Assembly: GCA_933207985.1 (NCBI GenBank)
Contig: OW240912.1
Coordinates: 104,939,334 to 105,003,333, forward strand
Origin: Pelobates cultripes
Taxonomy: Eukaryota; Chordata; Amphibia; Anura; Pelobatidae
Reading direction: 5' to 3'
Length of the DNA: 64,000 nt
The notes below the pieces were generated by a model. The model made no database searches. It saw nothing but the letters and a program-made list of their open reading frames with translations, and was not told the origin of the DNA. The stretch's first letter is position 1, and each line of letters starts with the position of its first letter. Position numbers and translations under genes: made by a program. Shown here piece after piece: positions 33,816 through 44,989 of this stretch.

Positions 33816-34599
33816 GGTAATGTCACATATTCATCCACATATAAAAATGTGATTAATGACATTTACTGTTCTGACAGGAAAAGTTGTGGCGAGCAACATT
33901 ACTGTCTTGACAGGAAAAGTTGTGCCAAGCAGCAATCAAATCCACATGAGGGTTTGTGCTGAGCAGCAATCAAATCCACATGAGGGTTTGTGTTGAGCAG
34001 CAATTATGTAAATGGAGTCAAAGGCTGATTACAGCCTATCAGATCCAGAGGAGGGGTATTTAGGCCCAGTTCTCATTCTGCTCAGTGCCCTGTCATGGTT
34101 TCCCTAGTGGTTGTCTGAGAGCGCGTTCCTGATTCAAGTTTCTTCTGGTTTTTGACTTTGGCTTTGATTTTGACTTCCCTGTATTCTCGTATCCCTGACT
34201 TCTGGCTTTCCCTTATCGTTGTGTCTCTTTCTGTATCGCCTGACCTCGGCAAGTATCCTGACTACAAAAAATACTCAGGCTGCTAGATAGAAGATCTAGA
34301 CACGAGAGTATGAACTGGAAATCTAATTATATCGAAAATAATAATACTTTAAAGAAAAAAAATAGTAATAAATAAAAAAGGTAATAACAGTACATAAATG
34401 TGGTCCCAAAAACAAAAAATCAGAAACAGATAGATAATTACTAAAGCCAAATGGCTAAGCTCCAAAAGTCTCTGGTCTCTGGAAATGTCTATACATTTTT
34501 TCAGACTCCAGACTTTAATTCTGATTTACAAGGTCAATGTCAGAAAAATTAATAAATACTAAAAATGTATATATACATATATATACACATAGACCTAGA

Positions 34600-35130
34600 C
34601 TCAGGTTCAGTGGACCTGTTCAACATTTTTGTAGAAGAACTAAATACAAATTACATCAATCTTAGGCTCACCCACGAGATTAGTGGACAGAAACTAGACT
34701 TTCTCGACATCACTCTAGGGACAACTGATGACAATCATCTCTCCACCACTCTTTATAAAAAACCCACAGCAACTAACAACTTTCTTAATTAGGGGGAGTC
34801 ATCATCCCTCCGCACTGAAGATTGGTAGTCAAGGGGGAGTCATCATCCCTCCGCACCAATTGGCCAGTTTTTCAGGCTAAGAAGGAATTCCTCCTTAGAG
34901 GATTTTAAGGTAAAAGCGCAGGCTCTTAGGTCCCACTTTAGGGTAAAATGCCTTTAAAAAGCATACCTAAGGGCTCTCTTAACTGAAAGAACTGACCTCT
35001 TGACTGACAGCCCTATTCATACATCATTAGATGCATCGGAACCTTTGACTCAGGCTGGAATATGGTCAAACAGACATTGGATGTATGTATGTAGCTCTTG
35101 CCAGGTAATGTTATACCGTTAGACATACCA
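34600..35130 (+). pseudogene. Penelope-like reverse transcriptase, C-terminal remnant
   Basis: The frame at 34600-34792 reads DLFNIFVEELNTNYINLRL, then KLDFLDITLG and TTLYKKPTATNNFLN. The FLD-I...LY-KPT-TN-FL signature is the conserved thumb region of Penelope-type reverse transcriptases. After stops, pieces such as SLEDFKVKAQALRSHFR (34895-34945) and IGTFDSGWNMVKQTLD (35037-35085) continue the homologous order in other frames. A gggggagtcatcatccctcc phrase is duplicated at 34793 and 34834. The catalytic YxDD region is absent. Confidence 0.75.
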
Positions 35131-35469
35131 GCTATTAAAGCCAGGATGACTTGATCTGAACCACACATTAATTGTTCAATATAATGAACACAATTAATTT
35201 CCATGGTATAGGTTTTCTAGCTATACATTATAAGGTAATACATCTTCACACTGGACACTATAGGGTTAACTGCCATCTTATCGGCAGTTGAGCGAGCTAG
35301 TATAGAGGGCTCTAAGTGATTGGACTATTTTAATTTCTTATTTGCATAACGAGACGTCGGCACTTTGGTGCCCGAACACGGACATATCCTTACCACCGAT
35401 TGGTTCATTTTTTAACTTTCAGCAAAGGTACTAAGTATATAAGAGACCTTTTCAGCAGTACAGATTTGT

Positions 35470-35514
35470 CCCTTGACGAAGGTACACTATTGAGGCACCG
35501 AAACGCGCGTCGGG
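35470..35514 (+). ncRNA. Hammerhead-ribozyme-like motif in the Penelope-like element
   Basis: The order is ccc, TTGACGA (35473-35479), a stem-loop with ggt and acc ends (35481-35499), GAAA (35500-35503), a very short cgcgcg stem, GTC (35509-35511) and ggg. This follows a minimal type I hammerhead: stem I ccc/ggg, core CUGANGA and GAAA, cleavage after GUC. The first core base is T instead of C, so activity is doubtful. Hammerheads in Penelope-like terminal repeats are established; this assignment is by eye. Confidence 0.55.
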
Positions 35515-36033
35515 TTTTTCTTTTCTATCTTTCATCTATTCTCACAGGGTACCCTATCACTATGTGCAGGCAACCAACAATCTAAGTATGGTTCTGCACA
35601 TTAGCACGATTAAATTATTGTCTGTCCTTTTCCTCCTTATTGGTCTTGAACCTAGTCCAGGAGTGGAATATTCCAATGCCTTTTTGCAAAGGTTAGGAGG
35701 GGTAATGGTAATAGTGACACTAAGTTCTGAGAGATCCTCTGACTTTATAGTTTTAATTTTAACTATTTGTCACAAGTTCATCTCCTATTGTAACTAATGG
35801 CAATTTAGATACTTTGTTCTAAATATGTATTGCAACAATAACTACATTACTTAGCCTATAGCCACACTGTGTGGTTTTATTGATTTAAGTTTCCATACAA
35901 GCTTATATTTCCACTCAGCCATATGGGTCTGCTTATATCGCCAGGCTAATTAGATAGCTCCTTTTTCTTTAATAGTATATTTTTCAAGCTACCTATCTTT
36001 CTGTGGATATACAGATTGCACTGGGTCTCGACC
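35515..36033. other. Penelope-like element interior, no recognised coding
   Basis: Sequence after the hammerhead-like motif and before the right inverted arm. Short open frames (35564-35797) show no domain. Confidence 0.4.
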
Positions 36034-36522
36034 AGACTCTAGGTCTATGTATATATACATTTTTAGTATTTATTAATTTTTCTGACATTGACCGTGTAAA
36101 TCAGAATTAAAGTCTGGAGTCTGAAAAATTTTATAGACATTTCCAGAGACTAGAGACTTTTGAAGGTTAGCCATTTGGCTTTAGTAATTATCTATCTGTT
36201 TCTGATTTTTTGTTTTAGATTTCCAGTTGATACTCTTGTGTCTAGATCTCCTATCTAGCAGCTTGAGTATTTTTTGCAGTTACACGAATAGGGGTTAAGC
36301 CCTAGGACATTCTGGAGTGTCTAATAGGGTGTTACTTTCTTCAGGTTGTGTGGATTAGTCTTGTTTTTGACAACCACCACTTGTAGACTTTTCCTTTTGG
36401 AAAAGTATCCTGACTACTCTTTGGTACGTTAAGTCCGGCCATTCTAAGGCCCGGTAATACATTACCTATTAGTCATCTGTGTGACACAATTCTACGTCCT
36501 GGATCAACTCGTAATCCTGACA

Positions 36523-36591
36523 TTTAGGTAGCAAAAAGGGGATCTACACAATATTAAGCAGGTGCTGTTAATGTTTTGGCTGATCAGTGTA
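36523..36591 (+). mobile_element. Right terminus of the split Tc1 element
   Basis: After the gypsy LTR the sequence gcaaaaaggggatctacaca, then caggtgctgttaatgttttg, then gctgatcagtgta is the inverted counterpart of the Tc1 left end at 28905. About 250 bp of expected transposase C-terminus between NPIEN and this block are missing. Confidence 0.8.
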
Positions 36592-36633
36592 AGGCCAGTA
36601 AAAAATGCACTAAAAAGAAATGCCTACTTAAGA

Positions 36634-37211
36634 TTAGGGATGTGCATGGGCAAAAGATTTGGTTCAATTCGGCACATCCGAAGTTCGGGACTTCGGCAAT
36701 TCGGGACTTCAGTAATTCGGCACTTCTGTTTGGTTCAGCACTTCCGAGATTCGGGACTTTGGCACTTTGAAAATTCAGGACTTTGGCAATTCCCTAACCC
36801 CACCCATAACCCTACCCACCCCTAACCCTACCCCCAACCCTACCACTAACCCTACTCCTAACCCTAACCACCACAACCACTTTCACATCTCGGGTTAGGG
36901 GTAGGGTTAGGGGTAGAGTTAGGGGTAGGTTAGGGTTAGGATTAGGGTTAGATTTCTGTCATTATTCACTTAATTTTCCCTCCTTCTCTTGTTTTGCCAC
37001 TTTTCATAAATTCAAAGTGCTTCAGCACTTCAGTTTGGTTTGGCACTTCCAAAATTCAGCACTTTGTCAATTCTGTAATTTGGCACTTCGGGAATTCAGC
37101 ACATTGGAAATTTGCCAATCCGGATATTTGAAAGCATCCGAATATCGAATTGCTGAAATTCCTCCGAATTTCGGGCGAATTTACATTCGGAATCAAACGA
37201 ATTGCATGTTT
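36634..37211. mobile_element. Non-autonomous hAT element with telomere-like core
   Basis: Octamers ACTTAAGA at 36626-36633 and 37212-37219 are identical and flank a 578-bp element whose left end is ttagggatgtgcatggg. Both subterminal zones repeat ttcggcacttc and aattcgg motifs, as in hAT elements. The core (36787-36950) has cctaaccc-type repeats followed by gggttagggg-type repeats in inverted order. Confidence 0.85.
36787..36950. repeat. Telomere-like inverted repeat inside a hAT element
   Basis: Degenerate ccctaaccc/ccctaccc units (36787-36870), a 25-bp spacer, then ggggtagggttag units (36893-36948). The two halves can pair as a long hairpin. Because the block sits inside a transposon with its own target duplication, it need not be a relic of a chromosome end. 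Confidence 0.8.
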
Positions 37212-37219
37212 ACTTAAGA

Positions 37220-38125
37220 CATAATTCCTTTATGGAAGGAAATTCATCTGGTTGGAGGCTTCTTTGCGAGGGTAAATTAGCCAACTTTCAATTTTGACAA
37301 GGAAAAAAGTTTGTATTTCAGTAGGATGATAATAAATATATCAAATTAACTCATTACTTGCATGGATTTTTTATGTTTTAATTCTAGGAGATAAAGAGAT
37401 AAATTCTAACGTATTATGTTTTGATTGGTACTGTGCTCTCAGGAGAGATGGGAGCAAGAATTGCAGACTGCATGTTCTTACAAAGAATGCCAGTCTGCCC
37501 TAATTAAGTTAATTGACATTACCTACAGTACTAATTATTATGAAACAAAGGTTTGTTAAAATAGTATGTGACATCAGTAAATTTAGCTCATATGTCACAT
37601 TTGCTGTGTTGGAGGAAATGCAAACAGGCAGATAAAATATTACATATGTGGTAGATTTTTGAAGAGTGACATTATGGTCTTTACTTTAATGCAACAATCG
37701 GCCTTCCATTAGCATTATGACTGATTACTAACAATGTAATTTATATATTATCTAGTAATGTCTACTAATACAGCATTAGCATAGAGAAGAGAAGAATTGA
37801 TGGTTCTGGAGAAAGATGGTTTCAAGGAAATATTGACTTCTTATATCTAACTGAACATTGATTATATATTACACTATACTAATTACTTCCTTTACAGATC
37901 TGAAAATATCCGGAGGATGTAGTTAGCCATATATATTTTCTTATTGTTTGGGGTATTACAGATTAACACAAAAGTTAAACAGAAAAGGCATTTCTTGGTA
38001 GCACGAGTGTTCACCTCCAAAAATGATGTGGAAGACACAGCAAACCTGGGAAAGAATGTTGGCAATACAGCATTCTTTGGTATAAAAAGACAACTTAGAT
38101 TTTTTTTAACCTTTACTCAAAATGT
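37220..38125. other. No gene seen
   Basis: Anonymous AT-rich sequence. The 71-codon frame at 37944-38159 has no family resemblance. Confidence 0.4.
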
Positions 38126-38129
38126 TAAA

Positions 38130-38588
38130 GTGACACTCCAGACCCCTAAAGCACTTTAGCTTGCTGAAATGCTTTATGTGTGAAGAGTGTGTCAACTTTT
38201 TTCATTTTTCAAATTTAAATTGGCACTTTTATAAATTAGCCTTGTTACAGCCCCCTGGCTTTCATGCAGACATCCAGTCATGTTATTTCTTGGTTGATTA
38301 GCTCGTCTGAACTAAACTCAAGAGACAAGCAATGGTTCAGAGCACCTGCCTTGCAAAGACGTCTAATTGATCTGCATTGAAGGTCTGTGATTGGGCAGCC
38401 ACAGAAAGTCTGAGCGAGGTTAGAAGAGGAGGGCTTGCAAAGCCAGTAGACAAAAGAACTGCAGCTTTTGCAAGCTGTTTTTAGATATGAAAAAAATGCA
38501 TATTGAAATACATTCATGTTTCCATTTGGGGTATATACACAAAACAGTGAAATGTATTATGTGTGTATCTGGGCAGTGGAGTGTACCT
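38130..38588. mobile_element. Kolobok/T2-like MITE
   Basis: TTAA flanks at 38126-38129 and 38589-38592 bound a 459-bp element with inverted ends agtgacactccag and gtggagtgtacct. The TTAA target duplication with AG-starting termini fits the T2 MITEs of the Kolobok superfamily described in Xenopus. Interior anonymous. Confidence 0.7.
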
Positions 38589-38885
38589 TTAAGTGGGGTG
38601 CAAACCAGATTCTGCTAAGAACACAAGAAGTCTGACATTGTGGCAGTGTTGAGGAGAAGCTTTTTCACAGGCGTGCGCACGGGGTGTGCCGGTTGTGCCT
38701 GAGCACACCCTAATCCCCACGGCAGGCATATGGATTGAGTCCTGCAGGAACAGCGTTCCTGCACCTTTTTTTTAGCAGGAACGCTGTTCCTGCAGGCACT
38801 CAGCGCCCCCAAATACCCCCCTTCCTCCCTCCATGTTGCCCCTGTCATGGGGGTGGCAAGAGGTGATGGATTCCCCCCCTCTCTC

Positions 38886-39075
38886 CATCTCAGCCGCGGC
38901 GAGGGAGCTGTGTGCTCTCTGCTTCCTCTCGCCGCGCGGGCTGTCTACAGTAGCCGTTTGCTGATGCCGCGAGCCAGAATATGATGTCATATTCCGGCTC
39001 CCAGCTACTGTAGACAGCCCGCGCGGCGAGAGGAAGCAGAGAGCACATAGCTCCCTCGCCGTGGCTGAGATGGAA
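38886..39075. repeat. Long near-perfect palindrome
   Basis: Arms of about 68 bp (38886-38953 and about 39008-39075) carry ctctgcttcctctcgccgcg and its complement with about three mismatches. The loop holds a second palindrome around gaatatgatgtcatattc. The sequence is GC-rich and could form a very stable hairpin. Confidence 0.88.
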
Positions 39076-39164
39076 ACAGGCGCCCGCCCCACTGGACCCC
39101 AGGGACACGTCCACGCCAGCACTCCAGGTAGGGAGGCTGGGTGGAATTTTTTGTTTATTAAAAA

Positions 39165-39536
39165 ATAATAATTTGTGTGTGTCTGTATGTGTGTATGTGT
39201 GTGTGTATCTCTGTATGTGTGTGTGTGTCTGTGAATGTGTGTGTGTGTCTGTATGTGTGTATGTGTGCCTCTGTATGTGTGTGTGTGTGTGTGTGTGTCT
39301 GTGAATGTGTGTGTGTGTGTGTCTGTATGTGTGTCTGTGAATGTGTGTGTCTGTGAATGTGTTTCTGTGAATGTGTGTGTGTCTGTGTGTCAGTGTATGT
39401 GTGTCTGTGAATATATGTGTGTGTCTGTGAGTGTATGTGTGTCTGTGAGTCTATGTGTGTCTGTGAATGTATGAGTGTGTGTCTGTGAGTGTATGTGTGT
39501 CTGTGAATGTGTCTGTGAGTGTGTGTGTGTGTACGC

Positions 39537-39560
<24 letters not shown>
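39165..39560. repeat. TG microsatellite with gtgtctgtgaat units
   Basis: Degenerate tgtgtgtctgtgaatg units ending in a TA run and an acacac run (39538-39572). Long frames through it on both strands are artefacts. Confidence 0.9.
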
Positions 39561-39573
<13 letters not shown>

Positions 39574-39832
39574 AGTGTATATTATTTTTTTTGAGGGGTG
39601 GGAATCTTGAGAGAGTTCCCACACATTATTCCACAGGACTTGTACCCTGCCGGCAGGGGAGATCTCCCGATCTCCCCTGTCGGCTCACGCAGAGCCGGCG
39701 CTATCTGAGTGCCGGCTCTGCTCTAAGCCTCCATGGGCCGGCGGGGAGACCAAAGATCTACCTCACCGGCCCACAGCAGCATGGAGGGAGGCAGGAGAGG
39801 ACCCAGGGAGCTAGACAGAAGCTCCGCCAGGT

Positions 39833-39920
39833 TCCTCTCGCGATATCTGAGCGTTGCCACGGCAATGCTCAGATCTCGCGAGAGTTAACTCTAGCCCCGC
39901 AGGCTAGAGTTCACTCTCCA
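39833..39920. repeat. Two adjacent hairpins (ctctcgcgat and ctctagcc types)
   Basis: The first pairs ctctcgcgatatctgagc with gctcagatctcgcgagag around gttgccacggcaat. The second pairs aactctagcc with ggctagagtt around ccgca. Both lie inside the foldback element. Confidence 0.85.
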
Positions 39921-40019
39921 CTGGACCACCAGGGATGGCACATGGCAGCAAGGATCCCCCCTCCCTACATAAGGTCAGAAGGGAGGGGGGATATTTACTA
40001 ATCTGCCCCCACCTCCACA

Positions 40020-40451
40020 ATCCCTTCAAACATACAGCACACACAGACATACAGCACCCACAGCACCTACACACATACAACTCACACACAGCACCTCACA
40101 CACACACACACAAACAGTACACTTACCGCACCCTCAAAAAAACACACACAGCACCTTTAAAAAAAACACAACACCCTCACACACAGCACACTAAAAGCAC
40201 CCTCACAAACACACAAACAGCACCCTCACAAATACACAACACTCACACAAACAGCACCCTCACACACACAGCACCCTCCCAGGGCAAACACACGCACACA
40301 AACACCCTCACACACAAACAGCACCGTCACAAACACTCACACACAAACACCCTCACCCACACATCACACTAACAGCACCCTCACACACACATCACACTAA
40401 CAGCACACACAGCACCCTCACACAGCACACACAGCAGTGTATGTATGTGTG

Positions 40452-40491
<40 letters not shown>

Positions 40492-40500
40492 CACACACAC
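40020..40500. repeat. CA-rich minisatellite (cacagcaccctcaca units)
   Basis: Degenerate units of caaacagcaccctcacaca-like sequence followed by a TA microsatellite near 40455-40490. Confidence 0.9.
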
Positions 40501-40568
40501 ATATACATGCGGCGTGTGTTTGTGCTTTAGGGTGCACACCCTAATGCAATAGGCTGCGCATGCCTATG

Positions 40569-40814
40569 GCTTTTTATTAGCAGTTGCAGAAATACTACCC
40601 AGGTTTTAGTGAAAGCTAGATGGAGTCAAATATTGGATAACTATAGTAAAGAAAAAATTATTGCTTCAGTCTGCAATACACTAGACACAGGGACAGAGAT
40701 TCACAGTCCGGAATGACTGTAAGCATCTAACCAACAGTATTAGATTGTTTAAAAGTAAAATCGATTATCTTAAACAGCCCAATCAAGATCTAGACCTCAA
40801 TCCACCTGAGGATC
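40569..40814. other. No gene seen; resembles Tc1 flank near the gap
   Basis: Anonymous sequence up to the assembly gap. The last bases (acagcccaatcaagatctag, then acctcaatccacctgagga) resemble the HHLNPPE-like catalytic region of Tc1 transposases (DLDLNPPED), hinting at a Tc1 fragment entering the gap. The frame is very short. Confidence 0.35.
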
Positions 40815-40914
40815 NNNNNNNNNNNNNNNNNNNNNNNNNNNNNNNNNNNNNNNNNNNNNNNNNNNNNNNNNNNNNNNNNNNNNNNNNNNNNNNNNNNNNN
40901 NNNNNNNNNNNNNN
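40815..40914. other. Assembly gap (100 N)
   Basis: One hundred unknown bases, the conventional placeholder length for a gap of unknown size. The 289-bp tandem repeat begins directly after it, so the repeat probably caused the break. Confidence 0.98.
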
Positions 40915-42010
<1,096 letters not shown>

Positions 42011-42190
42011 GGCTGAAAAAACGACTAAGTCCCATCGCGAATGGGACTTTGTCTCTGCAGCTGAAATAAGGCTGAAAAAAACGGCTGAAAAAAAGACTAA
42101 GTCCCATCGCTGAATGGGACTTAGTCTCTGCAGCTGAAATAAGGCTGAAAAAAACGGCTGAAAAAAAGACTAAGTCCCATCGCCGACCGC
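42011..42190. repeat. 73-bp tandem repeat with hairpin
   Basis: The phrase gactaagtcccatcgc recurs at 42023, 42095 and 42168. Each unit contains aagtcccatcgc facing gaatgggactt, a short hairpin, and ctgaaataaggctgaaaaaa. About 2.4 units. Confidence 0.85.
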
Positions 42191-42593
42191 ACAGCTTGCA
42201 CACCCCTAAGGCCGGACCTGCTAAAGGAAGTAATTCATTTTGATAATACCGTAATTACTTGTTTCATTGTTGTAGTGATAGTAGTCACTTTATCAGATAT
42301 GTATAAATGTTTATAAAAATCGCCAAAAATCTGGGGGACCAATTTTTGCTAAGAAAAGTCAGTCATTCACTCATTTTAAAAGAACATATGTTGAACCATG
42401 AAACTCTCTGAAGGTAAATGGGCAAAAAGCAAATGATAAAAATACAGCAAATATTAAACAGTTTTCTGGTCACACATAGAAGCAGACAAATATATCAGCA
42501 TCTAATCTAATCTAATGCAGGGTTACAGAAACAATGTCATGGGTTTGTGGGGAATGGGCTCAGTAAGCAGAGATCTGGACAAAACATAGTCAA
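42191..42593. other. No gene seen
   Basis: Anonymous AT-rich sequence. Confidence 0.35.
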
Positions 42594-42597
42594 TTAA

Positions 42598-42984
42598 AGG
42601 GAAACTAAAGTTCCAAGAAACCAGGCGCAACCTCTCCTCCCTCACACCCCCCAACCCCGATGGTGAAGAAGGGGTTCCAAACTTACCTGAATTAGGCGGG
42701 GGAGACCTAACGCGCATTAGTGCTTCTTCTATAGGTAAGCATGTATAATGCTTTCCTATGGGGTTTTGGGTGACAATGAATGTCCTCATGCATAGCGTGA
42801 GGACATCCAGTGTCAGTTAGGCAACCAAAAGTTGCCTAACGACCCGGAAGTTAACCCTGACAGGTAAATTTTGCAGTTTATTAAAAACAGCAATAATTAC
42901 CTTTTTTTAGGGTTAAGGGACCTGGGACATTGCACACAGACCACTTCAATGAGCTGAAGTGGTCTGGGTGCCTATAGCGTCCCC
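42598..42984. mobile_element. Kolobok/T2-like MITE
   Basis: TTAA flanks at 42594-42597 and 42985-42988 bound a 387-bp element from agggaaactaaag to ctatagcgtcccc. The right subterminal gaccacttca-tgaagtggtc palindrome (42941-42963) is shared with other copies near 44550 and 52900. No coding sequence. Confidence 0.7.
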
Positions 42985-42988
42985 TTAA

Positions 42989-44340
42989 CTTAAAGTCTTT
43001 ATTGGTTAAACAAATGGCATTAATTGAAAAGTCCAAGAACAAAACCAAATAATGTAGGACCAGGACCATCAAAACAAAATAAATACATGATTATATAAGA
43101 GAGAAGAATGAAGGAGACAGTAATTCAATATTCCAGGGTAGACTGAAGTACAGGGTAAATTATAGCAGAAGTACAAGTAAGTTTAATAAGAGGATATTCA
43201 GTGGTAAACCCAGAGGATATTTTGGCTGGACCCTTTAATCCCAAAAATATAGTTTATCAAAGGAGAGATTAGCAAAAACATGTTAAGCAGTCTTTACACA
43301 GGTTACTCAGGAGATAATGGATTAGAGATCTCAAAAAGTATTTGGAACAATATAGTTCCCATATAAAAGTATGCCTCCCCTTGCAACTATAGCTGTATGT
43401 CTTTCAGCATGGCAAATGGACCAAGGGGAACAGTTTTTATTTTAGGGTTGTGGGTGGGGTGTAGCAAGGTGTGTATCTGAGAAATTATAGATGACATACT
43501 AATAACAATTTATGCAACTAAAATGTAATTTAGAACAAGAACAATGCAATTTATGTACATAGACTTCTGAGCACATTTATTGTAGCTTAAAGACACGTTA
43601 CTGTGAGCATTATTGCTATGGAGCTCTGTTACACACTTTGACACACCAACAATATGAAGTGCATTATTAATTGTTACACTATAAAATATTGTTATTAAAT
43701 GTGATTTGTGTGGTGCATACATGAATTAGCTGCCTCATAGAGGCAGTATGGCCAATTTCAGCAGGTGTGGAGTTAATTTGATTGTGTATGAATATGATAG
43801 ATGTCAGGAAGTTTACAACATGAATTTTTCTTTTGATGCTGTGACTCCAACCAGAGCTCCTCTGCTAGGTGGGAAATGTTACATATGTGAAGTCTAGCTT
43901 CAATGTCACCTAACTGGCTAATCTACCATATGCCTGTATCCAGATAGTGGATCTTTTTGATATACTAAGTGACCATTAGCAGTCAGGAGACCATTGTCTG
44001 CCAAAGTCATATCCAAAAGAAACATTAGTAATAACCCCAGATATTAATAATCATTCATTCTTTGTGCATATTCAGAATGGTGAAAGAGCACCCTACAAAA
44101 AGAGTACAAATATGGCCAGGGCAGCGTAAGCCGTTTGGAAGGTATTGTGAAGTCCATGGTATTTAGCCAAAAGTAGGAAGTGTACATCATAAATTACCAA
44201 AAACGACTGCAGTCAATTTCAAATGACCACCAAATGCTTAGCACAGTAGGACCAGTAAATTTAGAACAAGGTAACAGTACAAAGGTAGTTCTTCAGGCAC
44301 TCACAGTGTTCAAACAGCAAGCAGTTCTATTGGATCAAAA
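42989..44340. other. No gene seen
   Basis: Anonymous sequence of 1.35 kb. A 70-codon frame at 43510-43722 (minus) has no recognised feature. Confidence 0.4.
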
Positions 44341-44399
44341 ATAGTAACAGAGCATTCGCCCTTGAAAAAGGCAGCCAGTTGGTGCCGAAACGTTGGGGG
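44341..44399 (+). mobile_element. Penelope-type tail fragment with hammerhead-like core
   Basis: cccttgaaaaaggcagccag followed by ttggtgccgaaacgttgggg has the order of the other tails (ctgaaga-like box, stem, gccgaaacgtt). It is cut off at 44400 by a hAT-like start (cagggccggtgcaagg). Confidence 0.5.
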
Positions 44400-44605
44400 C
44401 AGGGCCGGTGCAAGGATTTTTGCCGCCCCCCCTCCTCCCCAGTGACATCACAATGCCCCACCCATATGATATGCCATATGAACTAATGCCAGTGCTGCAC
44501 ACAGTGTGTGTTTACATTAAAAAGCCTGCAGGGACAGGCTATAGACACTGGAACCACTTCATTAAGCTGCAGTGGTTCTGTGGACTATAGTGTCCCTTTA
44601 ATGTG
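44400..44605. mobile_element. Mosaic of hAT-like start and Kolobok-type end
   Basis: Starts with cagggccggtgcaaggattt, a hAT-like terminus, and ends with a gaaccacttcattaagctgc and ctatagtgtccctttaa block identical in type to the right ends of the TTAA MITEs at 42984 and 63645. Neither partner terminus is present. Confidence 0.45.
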
Positions 44606-44989
44606 AGGTAAATTAAAGATTAGTGTCACTAATAATATACTAGATTGCCTACTTACAACCAGCTGAGGATCATGATGGGCACTGGCTACAGTTTGGCTCC
44701 ACTGGTCTGGTGTAGAATAGGATCTCTGGAGGCTGTTTGTAACTGTGGTCATAAAATTCAATGTTCTGGGAGAATGAGAAGCAGCTCCATTTTTTGGGGT
44801 CCCTTACACAGCTCAAAGTCTGGGCCCCAGGGCCTAACGGTGAGTATGCCCAAAAAGCCCACCCATAACTCCACCTATATGTTCCACCCATCAGTTCGCT
44901 TACCAGGAGTGAAGTGTTTAGGGGATGTGTTATGTGTTATTGTAGAGGATCTAATGTGTGTGCTTCTGGAATGTAGTGTATAGGGATAC
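44606..44989. other. No gene seen
   Basis: Anonymous sequence with a short gggccccagggcc palindrome at 44822. The 112-codon frame 44645-44983 has no recognised domain. Confidence 0.35.

Larger units (their letters stand above)
34266..36402 (+). mobile_element. Penelope-like element with 15-bp target duplication
   Basis: Flanks aagtatcctgactac at 34251-34265 and 36403-36417 are identical, bounding a 2137-bp insertion in the gypsy LTR. Arms 34266-34602 and 36034-36275 are inverted copies (the right arm lacks about 90 bp), which is the inverted terminal structure known for Penelope-like elements. The interior carries the end of a Penelope reverse transcriptase and a hammerhead-like motif. It is internally deleted, since most of the reverse transcriptase and the GIY-YIG endonuclease region are missing or unrecognisable. 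Confidence 0.85.
33821..36522 (+). mobile_element. Gypsy 3' LTR, split by a Penelope-like insertion
   Basis: The LTR starts with tgtcacatattc (33821) after a purine-rich gtgggggtaa tract and ends with atcctgaca (36522), so the ends are TGTCA and TGACA. Its two halves are 33821-34265 and 36403-36522, together about 550 bp after removing one copy of the 15-bp duplication. Two near-direct repeats of the gagcagcaatcaaatccaca phrase lie at 33920-34000. No 5' LTR is present in the window. Confidence 0.8.
38666..40568. mobile_element. Foldback non-autonomous hAT-like element with two microsatellites
   Basis: The left end cacaggcgtgcgcac and right end gcgcatgcctatg are inverted, and the inner tgtgcc and caccctaat phrases recur at both ends. 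The flanks agcttttt (38658-38665) and gcttttt (40569-40575) are a probable 7-8 bp target duplication. The interior contains three strong hairpins (38745-38795, 38886-39075, 39833-39920), a TG array and a CA array but no transposase. Confidence 0.75.

Noticed and set aside
36787..36950. Evidence of an ancient chromosome fusion
   Set aside because: The telomere-like repeats sit within a transposon bounded by an 8-bp duplication, which explains them without a fusion.
39158..40372. Thr/His- and Cys/Val-rich open frames
   Set aside because: They arise from TG and CA arrays.
44645..44983. 112-codon open frame as a host gene
   Set aside because: No domain, no splice context and flanked by repeat fragments.
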